In this document: piece after piece, positions 42,865-50,578 of the stretch
Layout: every line of letters starts with the position of its first letter
Position numbering within the stretch: the stretch's first letter is position 1
Assembly (NCBI GenBank): GCA_963822765.1
Contig: CAWGJL010000012.1
Coordinates: 62,001 to 126,000 of the forward strand
Reading direction: 5' to 3'
DNA length: 64,000 nt
Source of the DNA: Palsa-504 sp963822765
GTDB lineage: Bacteria > Actinomycetota > Actinomycetes > Streptosporangiales > Streptosporangiaceae
Translations under genes and position numbers: made by a program
Notes under the pieces: generated by a model
What the model saw: the letters and a program-made list of their open reading frames with translations, nothing else
Database searches by the model: none
What the model was told of the DNA's origin: nothing

Positions 42865-43527
42865 GTGCACATCGTGATCATGGGCTGCGGACGAGTCGGG
42901 TCGACGCTAGCCCACATCCTCGAGGACCGAGGCGCCAGCATCGCGGTCATCGACAGGGACCCCGAGGCGTTCCGCAAGCTCCGGTCCTCCTTCAAGGGCG
43001 ACAAGATTACCGGCATCGGCTTCGACCGGGCCGTGCTCACCCAGGCGGGCACCGAGCGCGCTGACGCCTTCGCCGCGGTGAGCAGCGGCGACAACTCCAA
43101 CATTCTCTCGGCCCGGGTCGCCCGCGAGGTCTTCGGCGTGCAGCGGGTCGCGGCCCGGATCTACGACCCGCGGCGGGCCGAGGTCTACGAGCGGCTGGGC
43201 ATACCCACCGTGGCCACGGTGCGCTGGACCGCCGACCAGATGCTGCGCAAGCTGCTCCCGGAGGGCAGCGAGGCGCTCTGGCGGGACCCCACCGGGAAGA
43301 TCGTGCTGGCCGAGGTCGCCTTCTCACCGCACTGGATCGGCGAGCAGGTCAAGTCGGTCGAGGCCAGCACGCTGACCCGGATCGTGTTCGTCGACCGGCT
43401 CGGCCAGGCGTTCGTGCCCGACGGCGGAACCGTCCTGCAAGAAGGCGACGTGATCCACGTCCTGGCCAGGGAAGACGACATGGACCGGATCGCCGCGGCC
43501 TTCGCGGCCCGGGGAGGGGGACACTGA
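42865..43527 (+). CDS. trkA: TrkA family potassium uptake regulatory protein (first copy)
   Basis: A 220-residue peripheral membrane regulator of potassium channels or transporters. The N-terminal RCK Rossmann domain has VIMGCGRVGSTLAHILEDRG and ends its second strand at an aspartate (AVIDRDPEA), indicating NAD(H) preference. A TrkA_C domain occupies about residues 135-215 (VLAEVAFSPHWIGEQVKSVE, LQEGDVIHVLAREDD). GTG 42865 follows GGAGGG at seven bases. Its stop overlaps the start of the second TrkA gene (TGATG), as in the mycobacterial ceoB-ceoC pair. Confidence 0.92.
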   Translation: MHIVIMGCGRVGSTLAHILEDRGASIAVIDRDPEAFRKLRSSFKGDKITGIGFDRAVLTQAGTERADAFAAVSSGDNSNILSARVAREVFGVQRVAARIYDPRRAEVYERLGIPTVATVRWTADQMLRKLLPEGSEALWRDPTGKIVLAEVAFSPHWIGEQVKSVEASTLTRIVFVDRLGQAFVPDGGTVLQEGDVIHVLAREDDMDRIAAAFAARGGGH

Positions 43528-44195
43528 TGCGGGTCGCGATAGCCGGTGCCGGGGCGGTCGGCCGCTCCATCGGCAGCGAGCTGCTGGAGAACGGGCACGA
43601 GGTACTGCTCATCGACCACGACCCCAAGGCGATCGCGATCGAGGCCGTGCCGCGGGCCGAATGGCTGCTCGCCGACGCGTGCGAGATCAGCTCCCTCGAC
43701 GACGCGCAGCTGTACCGGTGCAACGTGGTCATCGCGGCGACCGGCGACGACAAGGCGAACCTGGTCGTGGCGCTGCTGGCCAAGACCGAGTACGGGGTGC
43801 CCCGGGTCGTGGCGCGGGTGAATGACCCGAGCAACGAATGGCTGTACAACGAATCGTGGGGCGTCGACGTCGCGGTCTCCACCCCGCGGCTGCTCTCGGC
43901 CCTGGTCGAGGAGGCGGTCAGCGTTGGCGACCTGGTGCGGCTGATGACGTTCGGGCAGAGCGAGGCCAGCCTGGTCGAGCTGACCATGCCGGCCGACGCA
44001 CCGCTGGTCGGACAGCGCGTCGGCGGCATCATCTGGCCCGCGGACACCTCGCTGGTCGCCATCTTGCGCGAGGGCCGGGTCCTGGTCCCGCATGCCGATG
44101 ATCCGCTCCAGGCCGGTGACGAGCTGTTCTTCGTGACCAGCGAGGACGTGGAGGAGGAACTCGGCCGGCTGCTGAGCGCTAACGAGTCTCGGTGA
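43527..44195 (+). CDS. trkA: TrkA family potassium uptake regulatory protein (second copy)
   Basis: A 222-residue paralogue of the preceding gene with the same RCK-plus-TrkA_C plan: VAIAGAGAVGRSIGSELLEN, VLLIDHDPKAIAIE, then VVARVNDPSNEWLYNESWGV, and a C-terminal domain ending LQAGDELFFVTSEDVEEEL. The two probably form a heteromeric ring controlling a K+ channel or transporter, but no channel subunit is encoded in this window. It overlaps the first gene by one base, and its 3' end overlaps the DUF3710 gene on the other strand by 17 bases. Confidence 0.92.
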   Translation: MRVAIAGAGAVGRSIGSELLENGHEVLLIDHDPKAIAIEAVPRAEWLLADACEISSLDDAQLYRCNVVIAATGDDKANLVVALLAKTEYGVPRVVARVNDPSNEWLYNESWGVDVAVSTPRLLSALVEEAVSVGDLVRLMTFGQSEASLVELTMPADAPLVGQRVGGIIWPADTSLVAILREGRVLVPHADDPLQAGDELFFVTSEDVEEELGRLLSANESR

Positions 44196-44955
44196 ACTCC
44201 GGGCCGCGCTCGAAGGGGTTCAGGTCGGGCTGGAACCTGTTCTCCTCGGCCGCGGCGGCGGCCTGTTCCTCGAAGGCCTGCTGAGCTTCCGGCGGCAGCC
44301 GCAGCTCCAGGATGTCCCGCGGCGGCACCGGGTGCTCCCCGCGTACCACCACGACGTCCCTGAAGATCTCCTCAAGCAGTCCGGCGGGCTCCCCACCCAC
44401 CCCCCTTCCCCCTTCATGGCGGCCGGGCCGGTGAACAAGCCGCGCAGGAACCAGCGCGGGCCGTCGACGCCGACGAACCGGACTAGCCGCATCCCGGAGG
44501 CGGGCTGCCCGGGTTCGGTCGGCACCCGGGCCATGAGCTCGGTGCCGAACGATCCCTGGAGCTCCTGGCTGTCCCCGCCGGCCTCGCGGACCTCCTTGAC
44601 GATCTCGCCGCGGACGTCATCCCACAGTGCGCCTCGCCGCGCCGCGGCGAACGCCTGGACCTGCATCTCGCTCTCGCCGTGCCGGATGGTCACCCACGCG
44701 CCGTGCTGGTCGGCCATGACGAGCTGAATCTCATGCTCTGGACCCATCGGAACCTGCAGGCTGCCCAGGTCAACCCGGTCGCGAGGCGGGAAGGCCTGCG
44801 CCAGAATCCCAGGGGCCCTGCAGCCCCTCTGATCCCCCTTGGCCGGGCTCGTCGTAGGCCGCATCGTCGAACTCGTCGTCGGCCAGTGCCTGGCCGTCCT
44901 CGGGTTCGCTGGGCCAGCCCCGGCCAACGTCTGCTGAACGACGTCGACGAAACAC
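44179..44955 (-). CDS. DUF3710 family protein with two apparent frameshifts
   Basis: A protein conserved in Actinobacteria next to dut, function unknown. Three frames must be joined. The N-terminus (MFRRRRSADVGRGWPSEPED, acidic and disordered) runs from ATG 44955. The conserved core starts with RVDLGSLQVPMGPEHEIQLV and contains ADQHGAWVTIRHGESEMQVQ and VRFVGVDGPRWFLRGLFTG. The C-terminus has AGLLEEIFRDVVVVRGEHPV and RDILELRLPPEAQQAFEEQA. The breaks lie at about 44775-44800 and within a G-rich run at 44393-44412. The two cancel, giving a length of 258 residues, normal for the family. Sequencing error is plausible for both. Confidence 0.8.
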
Positions 44956-44983
44956 TCCGTACGCTCCTTCTTCTTCTGCTTGC

Positions 44984-45460
44984 TCAGGACACCAGTTCGG
45001 TGCGTTCCGCGCCGTGGCCTCCGGTCGAGCCGAAGCCGCCGTCGCCGCGCACCGATCCCGGGAGGACCTCTACTTCATGGAATGTGGCCCGCTCGACCCG
45101 CTGGATGACCAGCTGCGCGATCCGGTCGCCCCGCTTGAAGCTGACCGGCTGGTCCCGGTCGGTATTCAGCAAGGTCACCTTGATCTCGCCGCGGTAGCCC
45201 GCGTCGACCGTGCCGGGCGCGTTGACCAGCGTCACCCCGTACTTCGCGGCCAGGCCCGAGCGAGGGTGCACGAACGCCGCGTACCCGGCGGGCAGGGCGA
45301 TGGCCAGCCCGGTCCGCACCAGCGCTCGCTGACCCGGGGCCAGCTCGACGTCCTCGGCCGCCGTCAGGTCCGCGCCCGCGTCCCCCGGATGAGCGTACGA
45401 CGGCAGCGGAACGCCGGGATCAAGTCGCTTGATCAGCACGTCGGGGTCGGAATGCGGCAA
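44984..45460 (-). CDS. dut: Deoxyuridine 5'-triphosphate nucleotidohydrolase (dUTPase)
   Basis: A 158-residue trimeric dUTPase that hydrolyses dUTP to dUMP, limiting uracil in DNA and feeding dTMP synthesis. All five family motifs are visible: SYAHPGDAGADL (1), HPRSGLA (2), NAPGTVDAGYRGEIKV (3), RGDRIAQLVIQ (4), and the mobile C-terminal RGDGGFGSTGGHG (5). The DUF3710 gene follows 28 bases downstream in the same direction, the usual actinobacterial arrangement. Confidence 0.96.
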   Translation of the reverse strand: MPHSDPDVLIKRLDPGVPLPSYAHPGDAGADLTAAEDVELAPGQRALVRTGLAIALPAGYAAFVHPRSGLAAKYGVTLVNAPGTVDAGYRGEIKVTLLNTDRDQPVSFKRGDRIAQLVIQRVERATFHEVEVLPGSVRGDGGFGSTGGHGAERTELVS

Positions 45461-45542
45461 CGAGAACTCCTTGACTTACACGCAGGGTGAGGGGAGGGCG
45501 ACATCCGGGCACTGAGCCCATCGTACTTTCCCCCGTGCCAGC

Positions 45543-46856
45543 CTATGTGTCGTCCGGACTGAGATCCTCGGGTTCGCTCCGGCGCAGTTCGGGCAGCGCC
45601 CGGGTGATCACGGCCACGATGGGCACGGCCACTACAGCCCCGGGGATGCCGGCCAGGACACCGCCGGCCGCGAGCGACAGGATAACCGCCAGCGGGTGCA
45701 GCCTGATCATCTTTCCGACTACCTGAGGCTGGAGCAGATGGGCCTCCAGCTGATCCTCGATGACCAGGATGCCCAGCAGGATGACGGCGTCGACCCAGCC
45801 CTTGGTGGCCAGCGTCACCACGATGGCCAGTGTCCCCGCCACCAGCAGGCCCACCAGGGGGACGAAGGCGGCCATGAACACCACTACGGCGAGCGGCACG
45901 GCCAGCGGGACGCCCATGATCCACAAGGCCACGCCGACCACGATCGCGTGAATGGCGGCCACGATGACGGTACCGCGCATGTAGTAGACCACGACCAGCC
46001 ACGAGGCGTGCCCGGCCCGGTCCATCCGGCGCGCGGTGTCGGTCCGCATCGCGCCCAGTAGCCAGCTCCAGATCCGCTCTCCGTCCTTGATCAGGAAGAA
46101 GGTGACGAAGAGCATGAGGACCAGGCCGCCGAAGAACTCAGAGGCAATCTTGCCCCCCGTGACCACGGTGCCTTCGACCAGCGATTTGTGCTTGCTGAGG
46201 TAGCTGGGGATGTTGTTCAGGAACTTCTGGGCGTTGTTGTTCTTAAGGTGGAAGGGCGGCCCGGCCAGCAACGACTGGATTTGCGCGGTGGTGTGCTTGG
46301 CCTCGGCGAGCAGGGTCGGGTAGTCGGCGCTCACCCGGTTGGCGACCAGCGTGACCAGGCCGCCGACCACCGCGGCCGCAATGAGCAGGGTGACCCAGGT
46401 CGCGGCCAGCGCGGGCAGCCCGGCCCGGCGCAACCGGGCCGTCAGCGGCTGCAGGATGGCGGTGAGCAGCAGGGCCGCGATGCACGGCACGACCACGATG
46501 TAGAGCAGGCCCAGGACGCGCGCGATCAGGTAGATGACGACGGCCAGCAGCAGCAGTCGCCAGCCCCAGGCGGAGGCCGTGGCCAGCCAGCTCGGCACCC
46601 GGCTCTGCTCTGGGACGGTCCGGCGGTGATCCGGGCCGCCGCCGGGCTTGCGGCCGGGCTCGCCTGCGCGGTTGATCTCGCCTGCGCGGTTGATCTCGCC
46701 TGCGCGTGTTGATCTCGCCTGCGCTGTTGATCTCGCCTGCTGCGTGTTGATCTCGCCTGCGCTGTTGAGTTCGCGTACCGCCTCGCCGCGGGAGATCTGC
46801 TCCTTCACCCCCGTGCCGCGGGCGATCCGCTCCTCTTCCCCGGCCCCCGTTGTCAC
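45543..46856 (-). CDS. AI-2E family transporter with repetitive N-terminus
   Basis: A 437-residue membrane protein of the AI-2E (TqsA/PerM) superfamily, with about eight helices and the family core: DGERIWSWLLGAMR, YYMRGTVIVAAIHAIVVGVA, GWVDAVILLGILVIEDQLEA, RLHPLAVILSLAAGGVLAGI. Substrates vary across the superfamily; the name does not imply autoinducer transport. The first 75 residues are cytoplasmic and contain degenerate GEINRA repeats from a tandem DNA repeat (46662-46772) before the first helix. It is divergent from DUF3093. Confidence 0.85.
   Translation of the reverse strand: MTTGAGEEERIARGTGVKEQISRGEAVRELNSAGEINTQQARSTAQARSTRAGEINRAGEINRAGEPGRKPGGGPDHRRTVPEQSRVPSWLATASAWGWRLLLLAVVIYLIARVLGLLYIVVVPCIAALLLTAILQPLTARLRRAGLPALAATWVTLLIAAAVVGGLVTLVANRVSADYPTLLAEAKHTTAQIQSLLAGPPFHLKNNNAQKFLNNIPSYLSKHKSLVEGTVVTGGKIASEFFGGLVLMLFVTFFLIKDGERIWSWLLGAMRTDTARRMDRAGHASWLVVVYYMRGTVIVAAIHAIVVGVALWIMGVPLAVPLAVVVFMAAFVPLVGLLVAGTLAIVVTLATKGWVDAVILLGILVIEDQLEAHLLQPQVVGKMIRLHPLAVILSLAAGGVLAGIPGAVVAVPIVAVITRALPELRRSEPEDLSPDDT
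46662..46772 (+). repeat. Six tandem ~18-bp repeats (VNTR-like) in the transporter N-terminus
   Basis: Six units of GCCTGCGCGGTTGATCTC or close variants occur head to tail, with lengths 18, 18, 19, 18, 20 and 18 bases. The total of 111 bases keeps the frame, but the 19- and 20-base units shift it locally, so the protein alternates between GEINRA and ARSTAQ readings. Copy-number change by replication slippage is likely. Confidence 0.85.
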
Positions 46857-47014
46857 TCATGCCCGGACGGCTACCATTTTCTGCGTCGTTTACTCCGGAT
46901 TGACCGGGACTCGTGCCCGCCCGCCAGGTCGCCGAGAACCATTGCCTGGTCTCGCGGCTGGCCCGTCGCGCTCGCCCCCGCCACGACTCCATCGGACCAA
47001 CTACCCTCGACTGC

Positions 47015-47494
47015 ATGCGCGATTACCGCGAACGGCTGTACGTACCGCTCGTCTGGTGGCTGCTCGCCGTGCCAATCGTCCTCATCCTCGGCGGAACACT
47101 GTACGCCGGCCTGCCCTGGCCCTGGCCGATCGTCATCATCGGCGGCCTGGCCGTGGGATGCACGGCGCTGCTGATCGCCATCGGCCGGGGAACGGTCGAG
47201 ACCGATAACGCAGTGCTGCGGGCCGGGGACGCCGCGCTGCCTCTGGCGGCCATCAGCGAGGTCGTCGCCCTCGACGAAAAGCAGACCGCGCGGCTGCGCG
47301 GCCCGCGAGCCGATCCGGCCGCGCGTTTTTACTCGCGACCCTACCTCAAGGAATCCGTGTACCTGGCCGTCGATCCGGCGGTCTCGGGGGACGCCGGGGT
47401 GCCGTACTGGCTGATCGGCAGCAGGCACCCGGCGGAGCTGGCCGCAGCGCTCGAACGGTGCCGGATTCGAGGCGGGCACGAGCCAGTGGCATGA
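47015..47494 (+). CDS. DUF3093 membrane protein
   Basis: A 159-residue protein with two adjacent transmembrane helices near the N-terminus (LVWWLLAVPIVLILGGTLYA and PWPIVIIGGLAVGCTALLIA) followed by a cytoplasmic domain of about 95 residues with ALPLAAISEVVALDEKQTAR and PYWLIGSRHPAELAAALE. This is the actinobacterial DUF3093 family (Rv2698-like), a constant neighbour of dut, with no known function. ATG 47015 is chosen because the family begins MRDYRERLYVPLVWW; an upstream open frame lacks similarity. Confidence 0.88.
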   Translation: MRDYRERLYVPLVWWLLAVPIVLILGGTLYAGLPWPWPIVIIGGLAVGCTALLIAIGRGTVETDNAVLRAGDAALPLAAISEVVALDEKQTARLRGPRADPAARFYSRPYLKESVYLAVDPAVSGDAGVPYWLIGSRHPAELAAALERCRIRGGHEPVA

Positions 47495-47579
47495 TGGCGC
47501 GGACGGGGCGGACGGGGCGAGGGTTTGATTGTTGGGCGGCAAGCGTGGGTAATGGGTGGGCGGCTAAGGAGGCAATGGG

Positions 47580-47870
47580 ATGGCTGACAACAGGAAAGTG
47601 GATCTCGGGACCAAGATCACCAGCGCGGTGGCGGCCATGGCCGCCGCCTTCGTGGCGCGCAAGGTGATCACCCTGGTCTGGACCAAGGCCACCGGCAAGG
47701 AGCCTCCCACGCATCCGGAGGATCCGCAGGTGGCGCTGCGCGAGGCGCTCAGCTGGTCCATGCTGACCGGCGTGACTGTCGAGGCCGCGAGGCTGCTCGC
47801 GACCCGGGCTGCGGCGCGTAGAACGCACAGCGGCCCGGACGGCGAGCCTGCCAACGCCGCGGACGTCTAG
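47580..47870 (+). CDS. DUF4235 small membrane protein
   Basis: A 96-residue protein of the DUF4235 family. It opens with DLGTKITSAVAAMAAAFVAR, a hydrophobic helix, then KVITLVWTKATGKEPPTHPE, a conserved loop, and a second amphipathic helix LREALSWSMLTGVTVEAARL ending in a basic segment. The role is unknown; the family is common in Actinobacteria. A GGAGG-like site (AAGGAGGCAATGGG) precedes the ATG. It stands between DUF3093 and DUF4193, likely with its own or the DUF3093 promoter. Confidence 0.85.
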   Translation: MADNRKVDLGTKITSAVAAMAAAFVARKVITLVWTKATGKEPPTHPEDPQVALREALSWSMLTGVTVEAARLLATRAAARRTHSGPDGEPANAADV

Positions 47871-47906
47871 CCTGCGGGGGGTGCCAGGGGGGTCGCCCCC
47901 CCGTGG

Positions 47907-48206
47907 TCACGCCGCGCACTCCCGGCAGACAAGCTGGCCATTGCGATCTTCGGCAAGCTGACTCCGGTGGTGCACAAGGAAGCACCGCGAACACGTGAAC
48001 TCATCCGCCTGACGGGGTATCACCCGGAACGAGAGTTCCTCGTTCGACAAGTCTGCCCCCGGCAGCTCCAGAGACTCGGCAACGTCGTCGGGGTCAAGAT
48101 CGATAGTGCTCGATGACTTGTCCATCCGGCGTGCCTGAAGTTCCTGAAGGCTGTCCTCAGTCAGGTCATCGTCCGTCTTCCGCGGGCTGTCATAATCGGT
48201 AGCCAT
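47907..48206 (-). CDS. DUF4193 zinc-ribbon protein
   Basis: A 99-residue actinobacterial protein (Rv2699c family). The N-terminal half is acidic (DDLTEDSLQELQARRMDKSS, DLDPDDVAESLELPGADLS). The C-terminal half has FTCSRCFLVHHRSQLAEDRN and LVCRECAA, so CxxC pairs about 25 residues apart form a probable zinc ribbon. The family has no firm function but is near-universal in actinomycetes and lies close to suhB here as in mycobacteria. ATG 48206 matches the family start MATDYD. Confidence 0.92.
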   Translation of the reverse strand: MATDYDSPRKTDDDLTEDSLQELQARRMDKSSSTIDLDPDDVAESLELPGADLSNEELSFRVIPRQADEFTCSRCFLVHHRSQLAEDRNGQLVCRECAA

Positions 48207-48368
48207 CTGAGTACTCCATCCCCCTTCATCCGTAGTGCGCACTCGCTGCGCGGGTGTAACGCTTTCAAGGGCCTAGTTGTGCCCGATTCCGGCGGGGAAT
48301 TCTGTCACGTTCGCGCCCGGCGCACACGCGCCACGCCGAAACTCCTGACGCGTCCTAATACGGGCTGG

Positions 48369-49244
48369 TCAAGCGTGCGGTTCACGACCCCGCGGCGCGT
48401 CGCGCTCAGGATCGGCTCTGGTGAGGAAAGTATCCAGGTGCCGGAACAGCTCGGGACCCGCCGCGACCGTCATGGACGTGCTCTCCGGCCGGCCGGACAG
48501 TCCCCCGACCAGCGCGCCGGCCTCCCGCGCGATCAGGCCGCCGGCGGCGTAGTCCCAGTAGTTCAGGCCGCGCTCGAAGAACGCGTCCAGCCGGCCCGCG
48601 GCCACCGAGCACAGGTCGACGGCGGCGGATCCGCCGCGCCGGATGTCCCGCACATGCGGCAGCAGGGCGGCCACGACCTCGCCCTGGACCCGGCGGCGCC
48701 TGGGGTCATAACCAAAGCCGGTCCCGACCAGCGCCTGGCCGAGCGGCACGCCGGAGTTGCAGCGCAGCCCGATGGCGGCCGCGGGGTTACCGTCCCGGTG
48801 CAGCCAGGCCCCGTGGCCCGCGGCCGCGGTGAACCTCTCACCGAACCGGGGCACCTCCACCACCCCGGCCACGATGGTGCCGTCGACCTCGGCGGCGATC
48901 GACACCGCCCAGTCGGGCAGGCCGTAGAGGTAGTTGACCGTCCCGTCAAGGGGGTCCACCACCCAGCGCACCCGGGCCTGGTCCCGGGCGCCAGTCACCG
49001 CGTCCGGGCCGCCCAGGGTCTGGCCGCCTTCCTCACCGAGGACGGTGTCGCCAGGGCGGACCGCCCTGATCCACTCGGTGATCAGCGCCTCGGACCGGCG
49101 GTCCATCTCCGTTACCACGTCCGTCGGGCTCGACTTGGTGTCGACGACCTCGGGGCGCTCGTCGCCGCGCCATGAAGCCAGCAGCCGGCCCGCCTCGCGG
49201 GCCGCGTTCACCGCGATCCGCAGCAGCTCCTCGGGATCGCTCAC
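48369..49244 (-). CDS. suhB: Inositol monophosphatase family protein
   Basis: A 291-residue Mg2+-dependent phosphatase of the inositol monophosphatase family. Metal-binding motifs are visible: TEMDRRSE, DTVLGEEGG, VVDPLDGTVNYLYGLPDWAV and LNYWDYAAGGLIAREAGA. Relatives dephosphorylate inositol 1-phosphate for mycothiol and phosphatidylinositol-based lipids. It overlaps hemH by four bases (ATGA) and is co-translated with it. Position beside DUF4193 corresponds to mycobacterial suhB (Rv2701c). Substrate could also be another sugar phosphate. Confidence 0.9.
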   Translation of the reverse strand: MSDPEELLRIAVNAAREAGRLLASWRGDERPEVVDTKSSPTDVVTEMDRRSEALITEWIRAVRPGDTVLGEEGGQTLGGPDAVTGARDQARVRWVVDPLDGTVNYLYGLPDWAVSIAAEVDGTIVAGVVEVPRFGERFTAAAGHGAWLHRDGNPAAAIGLRCNSGVPLGQALVGTGFGYDPRRRRVQGEVVAALLPHVRDIRRGGSAAVDLCSVAAGRLDAFFERGLNYWDYAAGGLIAREAGALVGGLSGRPESTSMTVAAGPELFRHLDTFLTRADPERDAPRGREPHA

Positions 49245-50296
49245 CGGGCGCCGCCGCAGCAGTCGGCCGGGCAGGTCTGGCTCGGCATGCCCATGGTCCC
49301 CAGTGCGGCATCTTCCGATCCGGGGAGATCGCGGGGCAGCGCCAGGCGTTCGGTGACCAGTTCGGTGACCATCGACGCGAAGCGCGGGCTGGTGCCGGGC
49401 GTGGCCGCCCGGGCGAACGCCAGGCCGAGCGCGTCGGCGGTCTGCGCCGCCTCCACGTCCAGGTCGTGCCTGACCTCCATGTGGTCGGACACGAAGCCGA
49501 CCGGGACCACCACGACAGCCTGGGTGCCTGACTTGGCCAGCTCGCCGAGATGGTCGCGCACGTCAGGTTCCAGCCAGGGCTGGGCCGGCGGGCCGCTCCG
49601 GCTCTGGTAGGCGAGCGACCATCGGTGCGCCCCCGCTCCGGTCCGTTCGGCAATAAGACGGGCCGCCTCGGTCAGCTCGGCAACGTACCGTCCCCGCTCC
49701 CCGGCGGGCCCGCTGGCCTCAGCCATCGCCACCGGGATGCTGTGCGCGGTGAATACCAGGTGAGCGTCGTCGCGAACCTCGGCCGGGAGGGTGGCCAGCG
49801 CCGCGTCGACGTGGCCGGCGAAGGGCTCGATGAAGCCCGGATGGTTGAAGAACCGCCTGACCTTGTCGATCCGCGGGGCGCCGGGACCGACCGCCGCACG
49901 GGCCCGCTCGATGTCGTCCAGGTACTGTCTGCAGCTCGAGTAGGAACTGTAGGCCGAGGTCACGAACGCGACGGCCCGGCGGACGCCGTCCTGGGCCATG
50001 GCCCGCACCGTGTCGGCCAGGTAGGGCGTCCAGTTCCGGTTCCCCCAGTAGAGGGGAAGCGCCAGGCCGTTCGCCGCGAAATCGGCCCGCACCGCGGCCA
50101 GCAGGTCCCGGCATTGCTGGTTGATCGGACTTACTCCGCCGAACGCGTAGTAGTGCTCGGCCACGCCGGCCAGCCGCTCCGGCGGGACGTTCCGGCCGCG
50201 GGTGACGTTGGCCAGGAACGGCATCACGTCGCCGGGGCCTTCCGGGCCGCCGAACGAGACGAGCAAGAACGCGTCGTAAGCCGGCATGCCTCCCAT
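49241..50296 (-). CDS. hemH: Coproporphyrin III ferrochelatase
   Basis: Inserts Fe2+ into coproporphyrin III (also called CpfC) to form coproheme, the substrate of HemQ. The start YDAFLLVSFGGPEGPGDVMP is characteristic, as are VAFVTSAYSSYSSCRQYLDD and LVFTAHSIPVAMAEASGP, the last containing the catalytic histidine. VVVVPVGFVSDHMEVRHDLD is near the metal site. The C-terminus SQTCPADCCGG carries the cysteines of the [2Fe-2S] cluster typical of actinobacterial enzymes. Start ATG 50296; ATG 50287 is equally possible, with GGGAGG immediately before. It leads an operon with suhB, away from hemE/hemY/hemQ. Confidence 0.95.
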   Translation of the reverse strand: MGGMPAYDAFLLVSFGGPEGPGDVMPFLANVTRGRNVPPERLAGVAEHYYAFGGVSPINQQCRDLLAAVRADFAANGLALPLYWGNRNWTPYLADTVRAMAQDGVRRAVAFVTSAYSSYSSCRQYLDDIERARAAVGPGAPRIDKVRRFFNHPGFIEPFAGHVDAALATLPAEVRDDAHLVFTAHSIPVAMAEASGPAGERGRYVAELTEAARLIAERTGAGAHRWSLAYQSRSGPPAQPWLEPDVRDHLGELAKSGTQAVVVVPVGFVSDHMEVRHDLDVEAAQTADALGLAFARAATPGTSPRFASMVTELVTERLALPRDLPGSEDAALGTMGMPSQTCPADCCGGAR

Positions 50297-50404
50297 CCAA
50301 CCAGGGGCACCGGGTTGGTATTGCCGCCGGCATGGCCTTCAGATCGGCGCCGGAAACCGGTTGGAACGGTCCGATATCGTGATGGTCATGGGATCCAGCG
50401 GCCG

Positions 50405-50566
50405 ATGACGGGGGTCGACGACACCCGCGGGACCATCGGCCGATCCTCCGCACGCAGGCTGCCCGCCCCGCTGCGGCCGTACGCGGACATCTTCCGGGTT
50501 CCGGGCGCCTGCCGCTTCTCGGCGGCGGGCCTGCGGCGCCTGCGGCCACCGCGGATCCCGGCCTGA
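50405..50566 (+). pseudogene. N-terminal remnant of an MFS transporter
   Basis: A 53-codon frame starting at ATG 50405 has LPAPLRPYADIFRVPGACRF followed by SAAGL, the usual beginning of a large group of actinobacterial MFS transporters (PYxxxxRxPGxxRFxxAGLxARLP). It then changes to RRLRPPRIPA and stops at 50566. The remaining 350 residues are absent; the next gene on the other strand begins 13 bases later. A truncated gene, not expected to function. Confidence 0.5.
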
Positions 50567-50578
50567 GCGCCGCCGTGG

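Noticed and set aside
46662..46772. CRISPR or integrase attachment array
   Set aside because: Head-to-tail 18-base units without spacers inside a coding region; no integrase or cas gene is present.
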